DNA of 64,000 bases from Martelella limonii. Lineage in GTDB: Bacteria; Pseudomonadota; Alphaproteobacteria; Rhizobiales; Rhizobiaceae. The stretch covers positions 310,001 through 374,000 of the forward strand of contig NZ_JABUOU010000002.1 of the NCBI RefSeq assembly GCF_013344475.1. Direction: 5' to 3'. Every line of letters starts with the position of its first letter. Position 1 is the first letter of the stretch. Positions 18,715 to 26,149 of this stretch are shown piece by piece. The notes beneath the pieces were generated by a model. It searched no databases, was not told the DNA's origin, and was given only the letters and a program-made list of their open reading frames with translations. The translations under genes were made by a program, and so were the position numbers.

Positions 18715-19503
18715 CTATACGCTCTTGGTCGCCCCGCCATCGCAGCGGATCAGGCTGCCCGTGACATAGCTTGCGGGCTGCGAGCACAGAAAAGCAGCCA
18801 CCGCCGCAAATTCTTCCACGCGGCCCAGGCGGCCTGCGGGAATCGAGCCCAGCGACTGGGCGCGAACCTCCGACAGGCTCTTGCCGCTGCGTTCGGCATT
18901 GGCGTGGTCGAGTTCGTCGATCCGGTCTGTATGGATGCGTCCCGGCAGCAACAGGTTGGCGGTGATGCCGGAAGAGGCCACCTCGGTTGCCAGCGTCTTG
19001 TTCCAGCCGACAAGGGCCGAGCGCAGGGTGTTGGAAAGCGCGAGATTGGCAATCGGTTCCTGCACGCCGCCGGAAGCCACGGTCAGGATCCGGCCCCAAC
19101 CCTTCTCTTTCATGCGCGGCACCAGCCGGCTGGTCAGGGCGATGATGGGTGCGACCATGGAATTGAAGAACCGGTCAAGTTTTTCCGGCGTCATGTCGGC
19201 AACGCCGCCAGGCGTTGGGCCGCCCGAATTGTTGACGAGGATATCGACCCCGCCCAGCTTCTCGTCGATGGCAGCCAGAAGCGTTTCCACCACGTTTTCA
19301 TCCGCAAGGTCTGCGATCACGTAATCCGCCTTTCCGGGCGTCGTCTCGTTGATCACCCTGCAGTTCTGGGCAAGGCGGTCTTCGGTGCGCCCGCACAGCA
19401 GAACATGGGCGCCTTCCTTGGCCAGCGCCTCGGCAATCCCTGCGCCAAGTCCGCGCGATGAGGCGAGTATGACGGCTTTCTTGTCGGCGATACCGAGATC
19501 CAT
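18715..19503 (-). CDS. Atypical short-chain dehydrogenase/reductase (BKR-like)
   Basis: A 262-residue Rossmann protein with a nucleotide-binding ASSRGLGAGIAEAL segment and the NNSGG motif. At the catalytic YxxxK position it reads SNTLR, so tyrosine and lysine are both missing. This matches the known subgroup of beta-ketoacyl-reductase-like SDRs that lack a proper NAD motif and catalytic tetrad. The ATG at 19503 is preceded by AAGGAG at six bases, which rules out the longer upstream start. It is divergent from the ETF-QO gene and leads into the UDG-like gene. Enzyme activity is uncertain. Confidence 0.85.
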   Translation of the reverse strand: MDLGIADKKAVILASSRGLGAGIAEALAKEGAHVLLCGRTEDRLAQNCRVINETTPGKADYVIADLADENVVETLLAAIDEKLGGVDILVNNSGGPTPGGVADMTPEKLDRFFNSMVAPIIALTSRLVPRMKEKGWGRILTVASGGVQEPIANLALSNTLRSALVGWNKTLATEVASSGITANLLLPGRIHTDRIDELDHANAERSGKSLSEVRAQSLGSIPAGRLGRVEEFAAVAAFLCSQPASYVTGSLIRCDGGATKSV

Positions 19504-19563
19504 GGTGAACTCCTTTTGATCTGCCTTGGGGCGGGCCGGCGCACCATAGCCTTTCGCGCGGCC

Positions 19564-19576
19564 GTGATTCAATCAC
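19564..19576. promoter_or_regulatory. Perfect palindrome in the SDR / ETF-QO intergenic region
   Basis: GTGATT-C-AATCAC is a perfect 6-1-6 inverted repeat 61 bases upstream of the SDR start and 170 bases upstream of the ETF-QO start. A second inverted repeat, GCGCCA-12-TGGCGC, follows within about 10 bases. Both could be operators for a dimeric repressor; the regulator is unknown. Confidence 0.4.
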
Positions 19577-19746
19577 TATCGGGCGCCATCAGGCAATGTC
19601 TGGCGCTATGTGGAACGCGCCGGCGCAGGACGCCCGCTCTCCTGAATCGGTTTTATTCGGATTTCAGCGAATTGCTGCTGGAAAATCCGGCAATCGTTAC
19701 GATACTTTGTGCCACTGGCCATTGTCAGCAGGGAAAGAGGAAACGC

Positions 19747-21405
19747 ATGACCGAAGAACTGCCCGAACGCGAGAGCATGGAATTTGACGTTGTCATCGTC
19801 GGCGCCGGCCCCGCCGGACTTGCTGCCGCGATCCGGCTCAAGCAGATCGACGAGGCGCTGAGCGTTGTCGTTCTGGAGAAGGGGGCAGAGGTTGGTGCGC
19901 ATATTCTCTCGGGCGCTGTGGTGGATCCCTCCGGCATCGACAAGCTCCTGCCGGGTTGGCGAGAGGAGGAGGGGCATCCCTTCAAGACGCCGGTAACCAG
20001 GGATCAGTTCCTGTTGCTCGGCCCTGCAGGCTCGATATCGCTTCCGAACTTTCTGATGCCGCCGCTCATGAGCAATCACGGCAATTACGTGGTCTCCCTC
20101 GGCAATGTCTGTCGCTGGCTTGCCGAAAAGGCAGAGGCGCTTGGCGTCGAGATCTATCCGGGCTTTGCCGCAGCCGAGGTCCTCTACGATGAAAGCGGCG
20201 CTGTCCGGGGCGTTGCCACGGGCGACATGGGCGTCGAACGCGACGGCAGCCATGGTCCGAACTTCACCCGCGGCATGGAGCTTCTCGGCAAATATGTGCT
20301 GATCGGGGAAGGCGTTCGCGGATCGCTTGCCAAGCAGATCATCGATAAATACCGGCTCGATGCGGATCGCGAGCCCCAGAAATACGGAATCGGGCTCAAG
20401 GAGCTCTGGCAGGTCAAGCCGGAGAACCACAGGCCCGGCCTGGTCCAGCATTCCTTTGGCTGGCCGCTCGATGGCAAGACCGGCGGCGGCTCTTTCCTCT
20501 ACCACCTTGAAGACAATCAGGTCGCGGTCGGCTTCGTCGTGCACCTCAATTACAAGAACCCCTACCTCTATCCCTTCGAGGAGTTTCAGCGGTTCAAGAC
20601 CCATCAGGCGATCGCGCCGACCTTCGAGGGGGCCAAGCGGCTTTCCTATGGCGCCAGGGCGATCTCGGAAGGCGGCTATCAGTCAGTGCCGAAACTGTCC
20701 TTCCCGGGCGGCGCGCTGATCGGCTGTTCGGCCGGTCTCGTCAACGTTCCCCGCATCAAGGGCTCGCACAATGCGGTCCATTCCGGCATTCTGGCCGCAG
20801 AGCGCCTGGCGGAGGCCCTTGCTGCCGGCCGCAGCAACGACGAGGTCGCGGAGATCGAAGCGGACTGGCGCGGAAGCATCATCGGCAAGGATCTGAAGCG
20901 CGTCCGCAACGTCAAGCCGCTCTGGTCGAAATTCGGAACCTTTGTGGGGATCGCGCTTGGCGGTTTCGACATGTGGATGAACTCCATCTTCGGTCTTTCG
21001 CTGTTCGGCACGGTCAAGCATGGCAAGACCGACGCGGAGGCGCTGGAGCCTGCCTCACGACACAAGCCGATCGACTACCCGAAGCCGGACGGCGTGCTGA
21101 CCTTCGACCGGCTGTCCTCCGTGTTCCTGTCAAACACCAATCACGAGGAGGATCAGCCCTGCCACCTCAAGGTGCGCGACATGGCGCTTCAGAAGCGTTC
21201 GGAGCTCGAGGTCTATGCCGGTCCTTCCACGCGCTACTGTCCGGCCGGCGTCTATGAGTGGGTCGAGAAGGAAGGCGAGCAGACCTTCGTCATCAACGCC
21301 CAGAACTGCGTCCACTGCAAGACCTGCGACATCAAGGACCCGAACCAGAACATCGTGTGGACGCCGCCCCAGGGCGGCGAGGGGCCTGTCTACCCCAACA
21401 TGTGA
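19747..21405 (+). CDS. Electron transfer flavoprotein-ubiquinone oxidoreductase
   Basis: ETF-QO passes electrons from electron-transfer flavoprotein, reduced by acyl-CoA and related dehydrogenases, to the quinone pool at the inner membrane. The 552-residue protein has an N-terminal FAD motif (VIVGAGPAGLAAA, about 15-27). C-terminal cysteines C498, C521, C524 and C527 (CPAGVYEW and NCVHCKTC) ligate the single 4Fe-4S cluster. The ATG at 19747 is preceded by GAGGAAA; a longer open frame upstream has no family similarity. It is a single gene divergent from the SDR. ETF subunits are not in the window. Confidence 0.95.
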   Translation: MTEELPERESMEFDVVIVGAGPAGLAAAIRLKQIDEALSVVVLEKGAEVGAHILSGAVVDPSGIDKLLPGWREEEGHPFKTPVTRDQFLLLGPAGSISLPNFLMPPLMSNHGNYVVSLGNVCRWLAEKAEALGVEIYPGFAAAEVLYDESGAVRGVATGDMGVERDGSHGPNFTRGMELLGKYVLIGEGVRGSLAKQIIDKYRLDADREPQKYGIGLKELWQVKPENHRPGLVQHSFGWPLDGKTGGGSFLYHLEDNQVAVGFVVHLNYKNPYLYPFEEFQRFKTHQAIAPTFEGAKRLSYGARAISEGGYQSVPKLSFPGGALIGCSAGLVNVPRIKGSHNAVHSGILAAERLAEALAAGRSNDEVAEIEADWRGSIIGKDLKRVRNVKPLWSKFGTFVGIALGGFDMWMNSIFGLSLFGTVKHGKTDAEALEPASRHKPIDYPKPDGVLTFDRLSSVFLSNTNHEEDQPCHLKVRDMALQKRSELEVYAGPSTRYCPAGVYEWVEKEGEQTFVINAQNCVHCKTCDIKDPNQNIVWTPPQGGEGPVYPNM

Positions 21406-21445
21406 TCGCAGTCTTCCAATCGGACTGCTGCTTTTGCGCCGGGCA

Positions 21446-21471
21446 GGAACCATAGTGTTGCGCCCGGCGTT
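21446..21471 (+). promoter_or_regulatory. EcfG-type general stress promoter for the lipid kinase gene
   Basis: GGAAC (21446-21450), a 17-base spacer, then CGTT (21468-21471) match the alphaproteobacterial EcfG consensus GGAAC-N16/17-CGTT. The start codon at 21502 leaves a leader of about 25 bases. The inverted repeat CGCCGGGC/GCCCGGCG overlapping it may also help end ETF-QO transcription. Confidence 0.7.
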
Positions 21472-21501
21472 TAATGGCTGCAACCTTTTCAAGGAAAAAC
21501 C

Positions 21502-22407
21502 ATGCGCCTCAAGGGCATCTTCAACCGCGATGGCGGAACGTTCAAGACGACCGACATGGACGCGTTTCACGCGCTGGCGAAAACCATCTTCGAGGATGCC
21601 GGCCATCAGTTCGATTGCGAGATCGTGAAGGGCAGCGAGGTCAAGAAGGCGATCGAGAAAACCGCCGAGACGCCGGACTTTGATGGCATGATCGTCGGCG
21701 GCGGCGATGGCACCGTCTCGCTTGCTGCCGGATTTCTCCATGGCAGGGAGAAGCTTCTCGGCGTCGTGCCCGCCGGCACGATGAACCTCTTTGCCCGCAG
21801 CCTCGACATCTCGCTCGACATTGAGGAAGCGCTTTACGAGCTTGCGAATGGCAAGACGGCGCGGGTCGACATGCCGACGATCAACGGTCGCCCCTTCATT
21901 CATCAGTTTTCCGCCGGTCTTCATGCCACGATGATCAAGAACCGCGAAAAGATCGATTACGATTCGCGTCTCGGAAAGATTTCGGCAAGCACCCGGGCCT
22001 GGTTCGACACGATGCGGGAATTGTCCGAGCTCAAGGTCACCTATGAGAGCGAGCGCGGGAAGGGCGAGGGCGAATATGCGCTTCTCGGCATTTCAAACAA
22101 CCGCATTCATCACAACGCCGTGCCGTTTTCGGACCGTCCGCAAGGCGGCAAGCTCGGCGTCTATCTGGTCAAGGCAAGCGAGTTCGACAATGTGGTCGGC
22201 GTCGCCTTCGACTATCTGACCGGTCATCTCGAAGAGCGCGACAACACCATCCTGTTCGAAGTCGACAGGATCACCATCGATTTTTCGGATACCAACATGG
22301 ACCAGTCGCTTGATGGCGATCTGATGGACGTCATCGACCATGCCGTGATCGAACAGCATCCGCGCGCGCTGCACGTTCTGGTGCCTCAGCACAGCACCCT
22401 CATCTGA
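21502..22407 (+). CDS. Diacylglycerol kinase-family lipid kinase
   Basis: The 301-residue protein matches the DAGK catalytic family (YegS/BmrU type). The nucleotide-binding GGGDGTVSLAAG lies at about residues 69-80 and VVPAGTMNLFARSL at about 90-103, corresponding to the GTxNDFAR motif. Members phosphorylate diacylglycerol, sphingosine or other lipids at the membrane surface. An AAGGAAA element precedes the ATG. It sits behind an EcfG-type promoter, so induction in the general stress response is likely. The gene converges on amn. Confidence 0.9.
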   Translation: MRLKGIFNRDGGTFKTTDMDAFHALAKTIFEDAGHQFDCEIVKGSEVKKAIEKTAETPDFDGMIVGGGDGTVSLAAGFLHGREKLLGVVPAGTMNLFARSLDISLDIEEALYELANGKTARVDMPTINGRPFIHQFSAGLHATMIKNREKIDYDSRLGKISASTRAWFDTMRELSELKVTYESERGKGEGEYALLGISNNRIHHNAVPFSDRPQGGKLGVYLVKASEFDNVVGVAFDYLTGHLEERDNTILFEVDRITIDFSDTNMDQSLDGDLMDVIDHAVIEQHPRALHVLVPQHSTLI

Positions 22408-22464
22408 GAGGCTTCCGAGCGGATGGGAGCCACACGCGCCACAACGGCCCGCGTGGCGTTTTCC

Positions 22465-23955
22465 TCACTGAAATGCGGTCTCGTAAAAGCTTCGGAGCTT
22501 GCGTGAATGCAGCCTTTCGGGCGGCATGGATGACAGCTTTTGCACGGCCTTTATGCCGATATGGAGGTGCTGACGGACCTGCGTGGTGTAAAAGGCCGTC
22601 GCCATGCCCGGCAGCTTCAGCTCGCCATGGAGCGGGCGGTCTGAAACGCACAGCAGCGTGCCATAGGGCACCCGGAAGCGGAAGCCGTTGGCCGCGATCG
22701 TTGCCGATTCCATGTCGAGCGCGATCGCCCGCGATTGCGACAGCCGTTTGACCGGGCCGCTCTGGGGCGACAGCTCCCAGTTTCGGTTGTCGATGGTGGC
22801 GACCGTACCGGTCCGCATCACCCGCTTCAACTCGTAACCTTCCAGCCCGGTGACTTCCGCCACCGCTTCCTCGAGCGCCAGCTGAACCTCTGCGAGAGCG
22901 GGGATCGGCACCCATACCGGCAGATCGTCGTCGAGCACGTGGTCCTCGCGGACATAGGCATGGGCAAGCACATAGTCGCCGAGTTTCTGGCTGTTGCGCA
23001 GCCCGGCGCAATGGCCGAGCATCAGCCATGCATGCGGGCGCAGCACCGCAATATGATCGGTGATCGTCTTGGCGTTGGATGGGCCGACGCCGATATTGAC
23101 CAGGGTGATCCCGGAATTGTCGTCGCGCTTCAGATGGTAGGCCGGCATTTGCGGCATGCGGCGGCTGCCTTCGTCAGGCTCGATCGCGCCCGCGCGGGTG
23201 ATCACATTGCCGGGTTCGACGAAGGCGGTGTAGCCATCGCCGCCATTCGCCATCGCCTCGCGGGCGAAGGCGCAGAACTCGTCGACATAGAACTGGTAGT
23301 TGGTAAACAGCACGAAATTCTGGAAATGGGACGCGCTCGTTGCCGTGTAATGGCTGAGGCGGGCGAGCGAATAATCGACGCGCTGTGCGGTGAACGGCGC
23401 CAGCGGCTGCGGTTTGCCGGGTTCCGGCTCAAAGTCGCCATTTGCGATCATGTCGTCGGTGGTCGAAAGGTCGGGCGTGTCGAAAATGTCGCGCAGCGGC
23501 ACGTCGGACAGCGCTGCGAGATCGGCCTCCACATGGGTGTTTTCGCCAAAGGCGAAGTGGAGCGGGATTGGCGTCTCGGATTCGCCGACGGTAACAGCGA
23601 CGCCATGATTCTTGATCAGCAGCGACAACTGGGTAACGAGGTAGTCCTCGAACAGGTCCGGACGGCTGATCGCCGTGGCATATTCGCCAGGCGTGGTGAC
23701 ATGACCGTATGAAAGCCGGGAATCGGTCAGGCCGTAGCTGCCGGTTTCGATGCTCACCTGCGGATAGAAGGCGCGGTAGCGGCCTTCGATCGGCGCGCCG
23801 CCGGCAAGCGCCACGAAGGCGTCGATCAGGAATCGGGTGTTGCGTGCATAAAGCGCCTTCAGCGCCTCGACGGCTTCCCGCGCATCAGTAAAGCTCTGCG
23901 GCTGCTGGCGCTCTGGGCTGATGATCCTTGCTGCCAGCGGTTCGTAGTCCTGCAT
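22465..23955 (-). CDS. amn: AMP nucleosidase
   Basis: AMP nucleosidase splits AMP into adenine and ribose 5-phosphate, adjusting adenylate pools. The 496-residue length matches Amn. The C-terminal half is a purine nucleoside phosphorylase fold with INIGVGPSNAKTITDH and HAWLMLGHCAGLRNSQ (about residues 285-325). A late IALDMESATIAANGFRFR carries the ribose-binding Met-Glu-Ser. The N-terminal half is the regulatory domain of this family. The gene is monocistronic as far as can be seen, with 188 bases to the next minus-strand stop. Confidence 0.94.
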   Translation of the reverse strand: MQDYEPLAARIISPERQQPQSFTDAREAVEALKALYARNTRFLIDAFVALAGGAPIEGRYRAFYPQVSIETGSYGLTDSRLSYGHVTTPGEYATAISRPDLFEDYLVTQLSLLIKNHGVAVTVGESETPIPLHFAFGENTHVEADLAALSDVPLRDIFDTPDLSTTDDMIANGDFEPEPGKPQPLAPFTAQRVDYSLARLSHYTATSASHFQNFVLFTNYQFYVDEFCAFAREAMANGGDGYTAFVEPGNVITRAGAIEPDEGSRRMPQMPAYHLKRDDNSGITLVNIGVGPSNAKTITDHIAVLRPHAWLMLGHCAGLRNSQKLGDYVLAHAYVREDHVLDDDLPVWVPIPALAEVQLALEEAVAEVTGLEGYELKRVMRTGTVATIDNRNWELSPQSGPVKRLSQSRAIALDMESATIAANGFRFRVPYGTLLCVSDRPLHGELKLPGMATAFYTTQVRQHLHIGIKAVQKLSSMPPERLHSRKLRSFYETAFQ

Positions 23956-24143
23956 GTTTCCACCCTTGCATCTGCCGGTCTTGCGGCTCCCGCTTGCGCC
24001 GGACCCGCGACCTTTTCACTGCTTCAGTTCGATCTATATCGTCTGGAACAGTGTTTTACGACACGAACACCATGAATGTCATGACCTTGCAGGTGTCGCC
24101 GATCCAAAACGCTGGCCGATGCCATCAGGAGCGTATCCCGGTT

Positions 24144-25256
24144 TCAGCCGAGCGCGCTCAGGACGGCCGGCAACTCTTCTGCCAGCAGTTGCATGTCGCG
24201 GTGTGGACCGGTCGAAATCCGGATGCAGCGGTTCAGCGGCGACACGCCGGGCATGCGGATGAAGATGCCGCGGGCGCCGAGCGCGTCAACGATCGCGCGC
24301 GCGTAAGTCCCGTCGCGGCCGCAGTCGACGGAGACGAAATTGGTGGCGGACGCGAGCGGGTTGAGCCCGTTTTCCGTGGCAATGGCCGAAATCTCTTCAC
24401 GCGATGTGCGGATGCGACCGATGACGGCCTGGAGATAGGCCTGGTCGGCAAGCGCTGCTTCGGCCGCGACAAGGCTCAGGATCGGCATGCCGAAATGGTT
24501 CCGGATCTTGTCAAAGGCGCGGACCGTCTGCGGCGCGCCGATGGCGTAGCCGACGCGCGCGCCTGCCAGCCCGTAGGCCTTCGAGAACGTGCGGAAACGC
24601 AGGATGTTGGGCCGGTCCAGGAATTGATCGATCTCGGGGAAGGCTTCGACCGGGCCGCATTCGCAATAGGCCTCATCGAGCACCAGCATGCAGGTTTCCG
24701 GCAGCGCTTGCGCAAAGCGGATGACATCGTCCCTGTGCCAGAAACTGCCCATCGGATTATCGGGATTGGCGAAATAGACCATGGTCGCATCATGGGCCTT
24801 CACGGCGGCAAGCAGTCCGTCCAGGTCTTCGCGATCGCCGGTATAGGGCACGTTGATGCGCGCTCCGCCGTAACCGTCCACGTGATAGTTGAAGGTCGGG
24901 TAGCCGCCGAGAGAGGTCACGACAGTCGTTCCCGGCGAAACGATCAGGCGCACCGTCATGCCCAGAAGACCGTCCACGCCTTCGCCGACGACGATATTGT
25001 CGACGCTGCAGCCGTGATGGTGTGCAAGCGCCTGGCGCAGCGAAAGATGTTCGGGATCGGAATATTTCCAGACTTCGCCGGCGGCCTCGCGCATTGCGGC
25101 AAGCACGGTGGAGGAGGGCCCGAACCCGCTTTCATTGGCACCCAGCCGCGCAATGATCGGATAGTTGCGTGTGCGTTCCAGCGCTTCCGGTCCTACAAAG
25201 GGAACGGTGGCGGGCAGGTTTTTGGCAAGCTCGGTGAAGCGCGGGAAATCGGTCAT
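24144..25256 (-). CDS. PLP-dependent aminotransferase, HisC-like
   Basis: A 370-residue fold-type I aminotransferase. The PLP lysine lies in FRTFSKAYGLAGARVGYA. The substrate-side LGANESGFGPS near residue 40 and YFANPDNPMGS near residue 160 are the usual histidinol-phosphate or aromatic aminotransferase landmarks. The ATG at 25256 begins exactly at the family N-terminus; an open frame further upstream carries no similarity. Other histidine genes are absent from the window, so an aromatic or general amino-acid role is as likely as histidinol-phosphate transamination. Confidence 0.88.
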   Translation of the reverse strand: MTDFPRFTELAKNLPATVPFVGPEALERTRNYPIIARLGANESGFGPSSTVLAAMREAAGEVWKYSDPEHLSLRQALAHHHGCSVDNIVVGEGVDGLLGMTVRLIVSPGTTVVTSLGGYPTFNYHVDGYGGARINVPYTGDREDLDGLLAAVKAHDATMVYFANPDNPMGSFWHRDDVIRFAQALPETCMLVLDEAYCECGPVEAFPEIDQFLDRPNILRFRTFSKAYGLAGARVGYAIGAPQTVRAFDKIRNHFGMPILSLVAAEAALADQAYLQAVIGRIRTSREEISAIATENGLNPLASATNFVSVDCGRDGTYARAIVDALGARGIFIRMPGVSPLNRCIRISTGPHRDMQLLAEELPAVLSALG

Positions 25257-25352
25257 GGATACGTTCCGGTTTGAAATCCGCACAAACATAATCGGTTGCC
25301 GGACAATGGCAAGCAAGGCCGCGTCCGAGGCGGTACGCCCCTGAAACGCAAA

Positions 25353-25370
25353 CGGCGCCCGAAGGCGCCG
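25353..25370 (-). terminator. Terminator downstream of the DUF1127 gene
   Basis: Stem CGGCGCC (25353-25359) and GGCGCCG (25364-25370) with loop CGAA. On the minus strand it is followed by TTTGCGTTT. It lies 27 bases past the DUF1127 stop. Confidence 0.7.
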
Positions 25371-25396
25371 CAAAACAGGGCTGTTCGCTCTGCCGC

Positions 25397-25540
25397 TTAG
25401 CGGAAAGCGCGCGCCGAAACGCGATCGATATCGGACGGCAGAAGGCCGATATCCTTGAGTTCTGCTTCCGACAGGTTGCGCAGCTGAGCGCGGGTGCGTC
25501 GGTAGGAGAACCATTTCATGGTGAATTCGAAGGGATGCAT
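25397..25540 (-). CDS. DUF1127 family small protein
   Basis: A 47-residue basic protein matching DUF1127, seen in RAQLRNLSEAELKDIGLLPSDI. Rhizobial members of this arginine-rich family have been linked to RNA binding and to phosphate or stress physiology. The chosen ATG has GAGGAA six bases upstream; a longer frame to 25630 has no ribosome site. It has its own terminator. The roughly 300 bases between its start and the small RNA at 25840 show no further gene that I can support. Confidence 0.9.
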   Translation of the reverse strand: MHPFEFTMKWFSYRRTRAQLRNLSEAELKDIGLLPSDIDRVSARAFR

Positions 25541-25839
25541 GGGTGTTTCCTCGGCAATCATTGGGAGCTTTTGCCCCGAATTTGTTGTGTGATGCCGATA
25601 TAGCGGATTTGGCCATATATTGTTGTGCAAGTTTTATGCAACTGCCATGCATTTGTGCGCGGTGTTGCTCATTGTACGAGCAGCCGATCTCTGTGCGTAA
25701 TTTTGAGGCTGTCGAGATAGTGCCCGTACAGGGAGAGCCACCGCAACAGACTTGCGGAACCGCAGGCACAGAATGCGCCATCGAGCAGAGCTCGCGTGCA
25801 ATTGGGAAAAGAAGGATTGGAAGCGGTTGAGTTTCGCGC

Positions 25840-25962
25840 AAAAAAATAACGCCCACCGGGGGAGGAGGATCCGGTGAGCGTCATTTGCGTTGGCTGACGA
25901 CTGGGAGGAGGAGCGTCATCAGCCCATCGAAGCGCGTTTGGGAGGAGGAGGACGCGGCTTCG
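25840..25962 (-). ncRNA. nfeR1: Trans-acting small RNA with three anti-Shine-Dalgarno loops (alpha-r14 / NfeR1-like)
   Basis: Read on the minus strand, three hairpins follow one another. The stems are 25928-25937 with 25952-25962, 25892-25899 with 25914-25924 (bulged), and 25850-25859 with 25871-25880. Each loop carries CCTCCTCCC, complementary to the ribosome-binding consensus. The last hairpin is followed by TTATTTTTTT, an intrinsic terminator. This architecture and the length of about 120 bases match the alphaproteobacterial alpha-r14 family, whose Sinorhizobium member is NfeR1. The 5' end is uncertain: a CTATAT-like -10 box lies at 26035-26040, which would give a longer transcript. No protein is encoded. 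Confidence 0.8.
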
Positions 25963-26149
25963 AATTTCTTGCCCGTTTCCGGGCCGGTGAGGATCAGTTC
26001 GTTTCGAACTTTCTCAATCACCGTGTTGATGAATATATAGCGCGACCTTGATCATTTGGGGAGTGCGAACTCGGCATGGAAGGTATGCGCGTGACGCATA
26101 TCTCGACTTCAACAATTCTGGTGTGCTTCTTTGGAGGCCGATCTGGCTG

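Noticed and set aside
21437-21469. Stem CGCCGGGC/GCCCGGCG as a terminator of ETF-QO
   Set aside because: It has a 17-base loop and a weak T-run, and it coincides with a good EcfG promoter, so the promoter reading is preferred.
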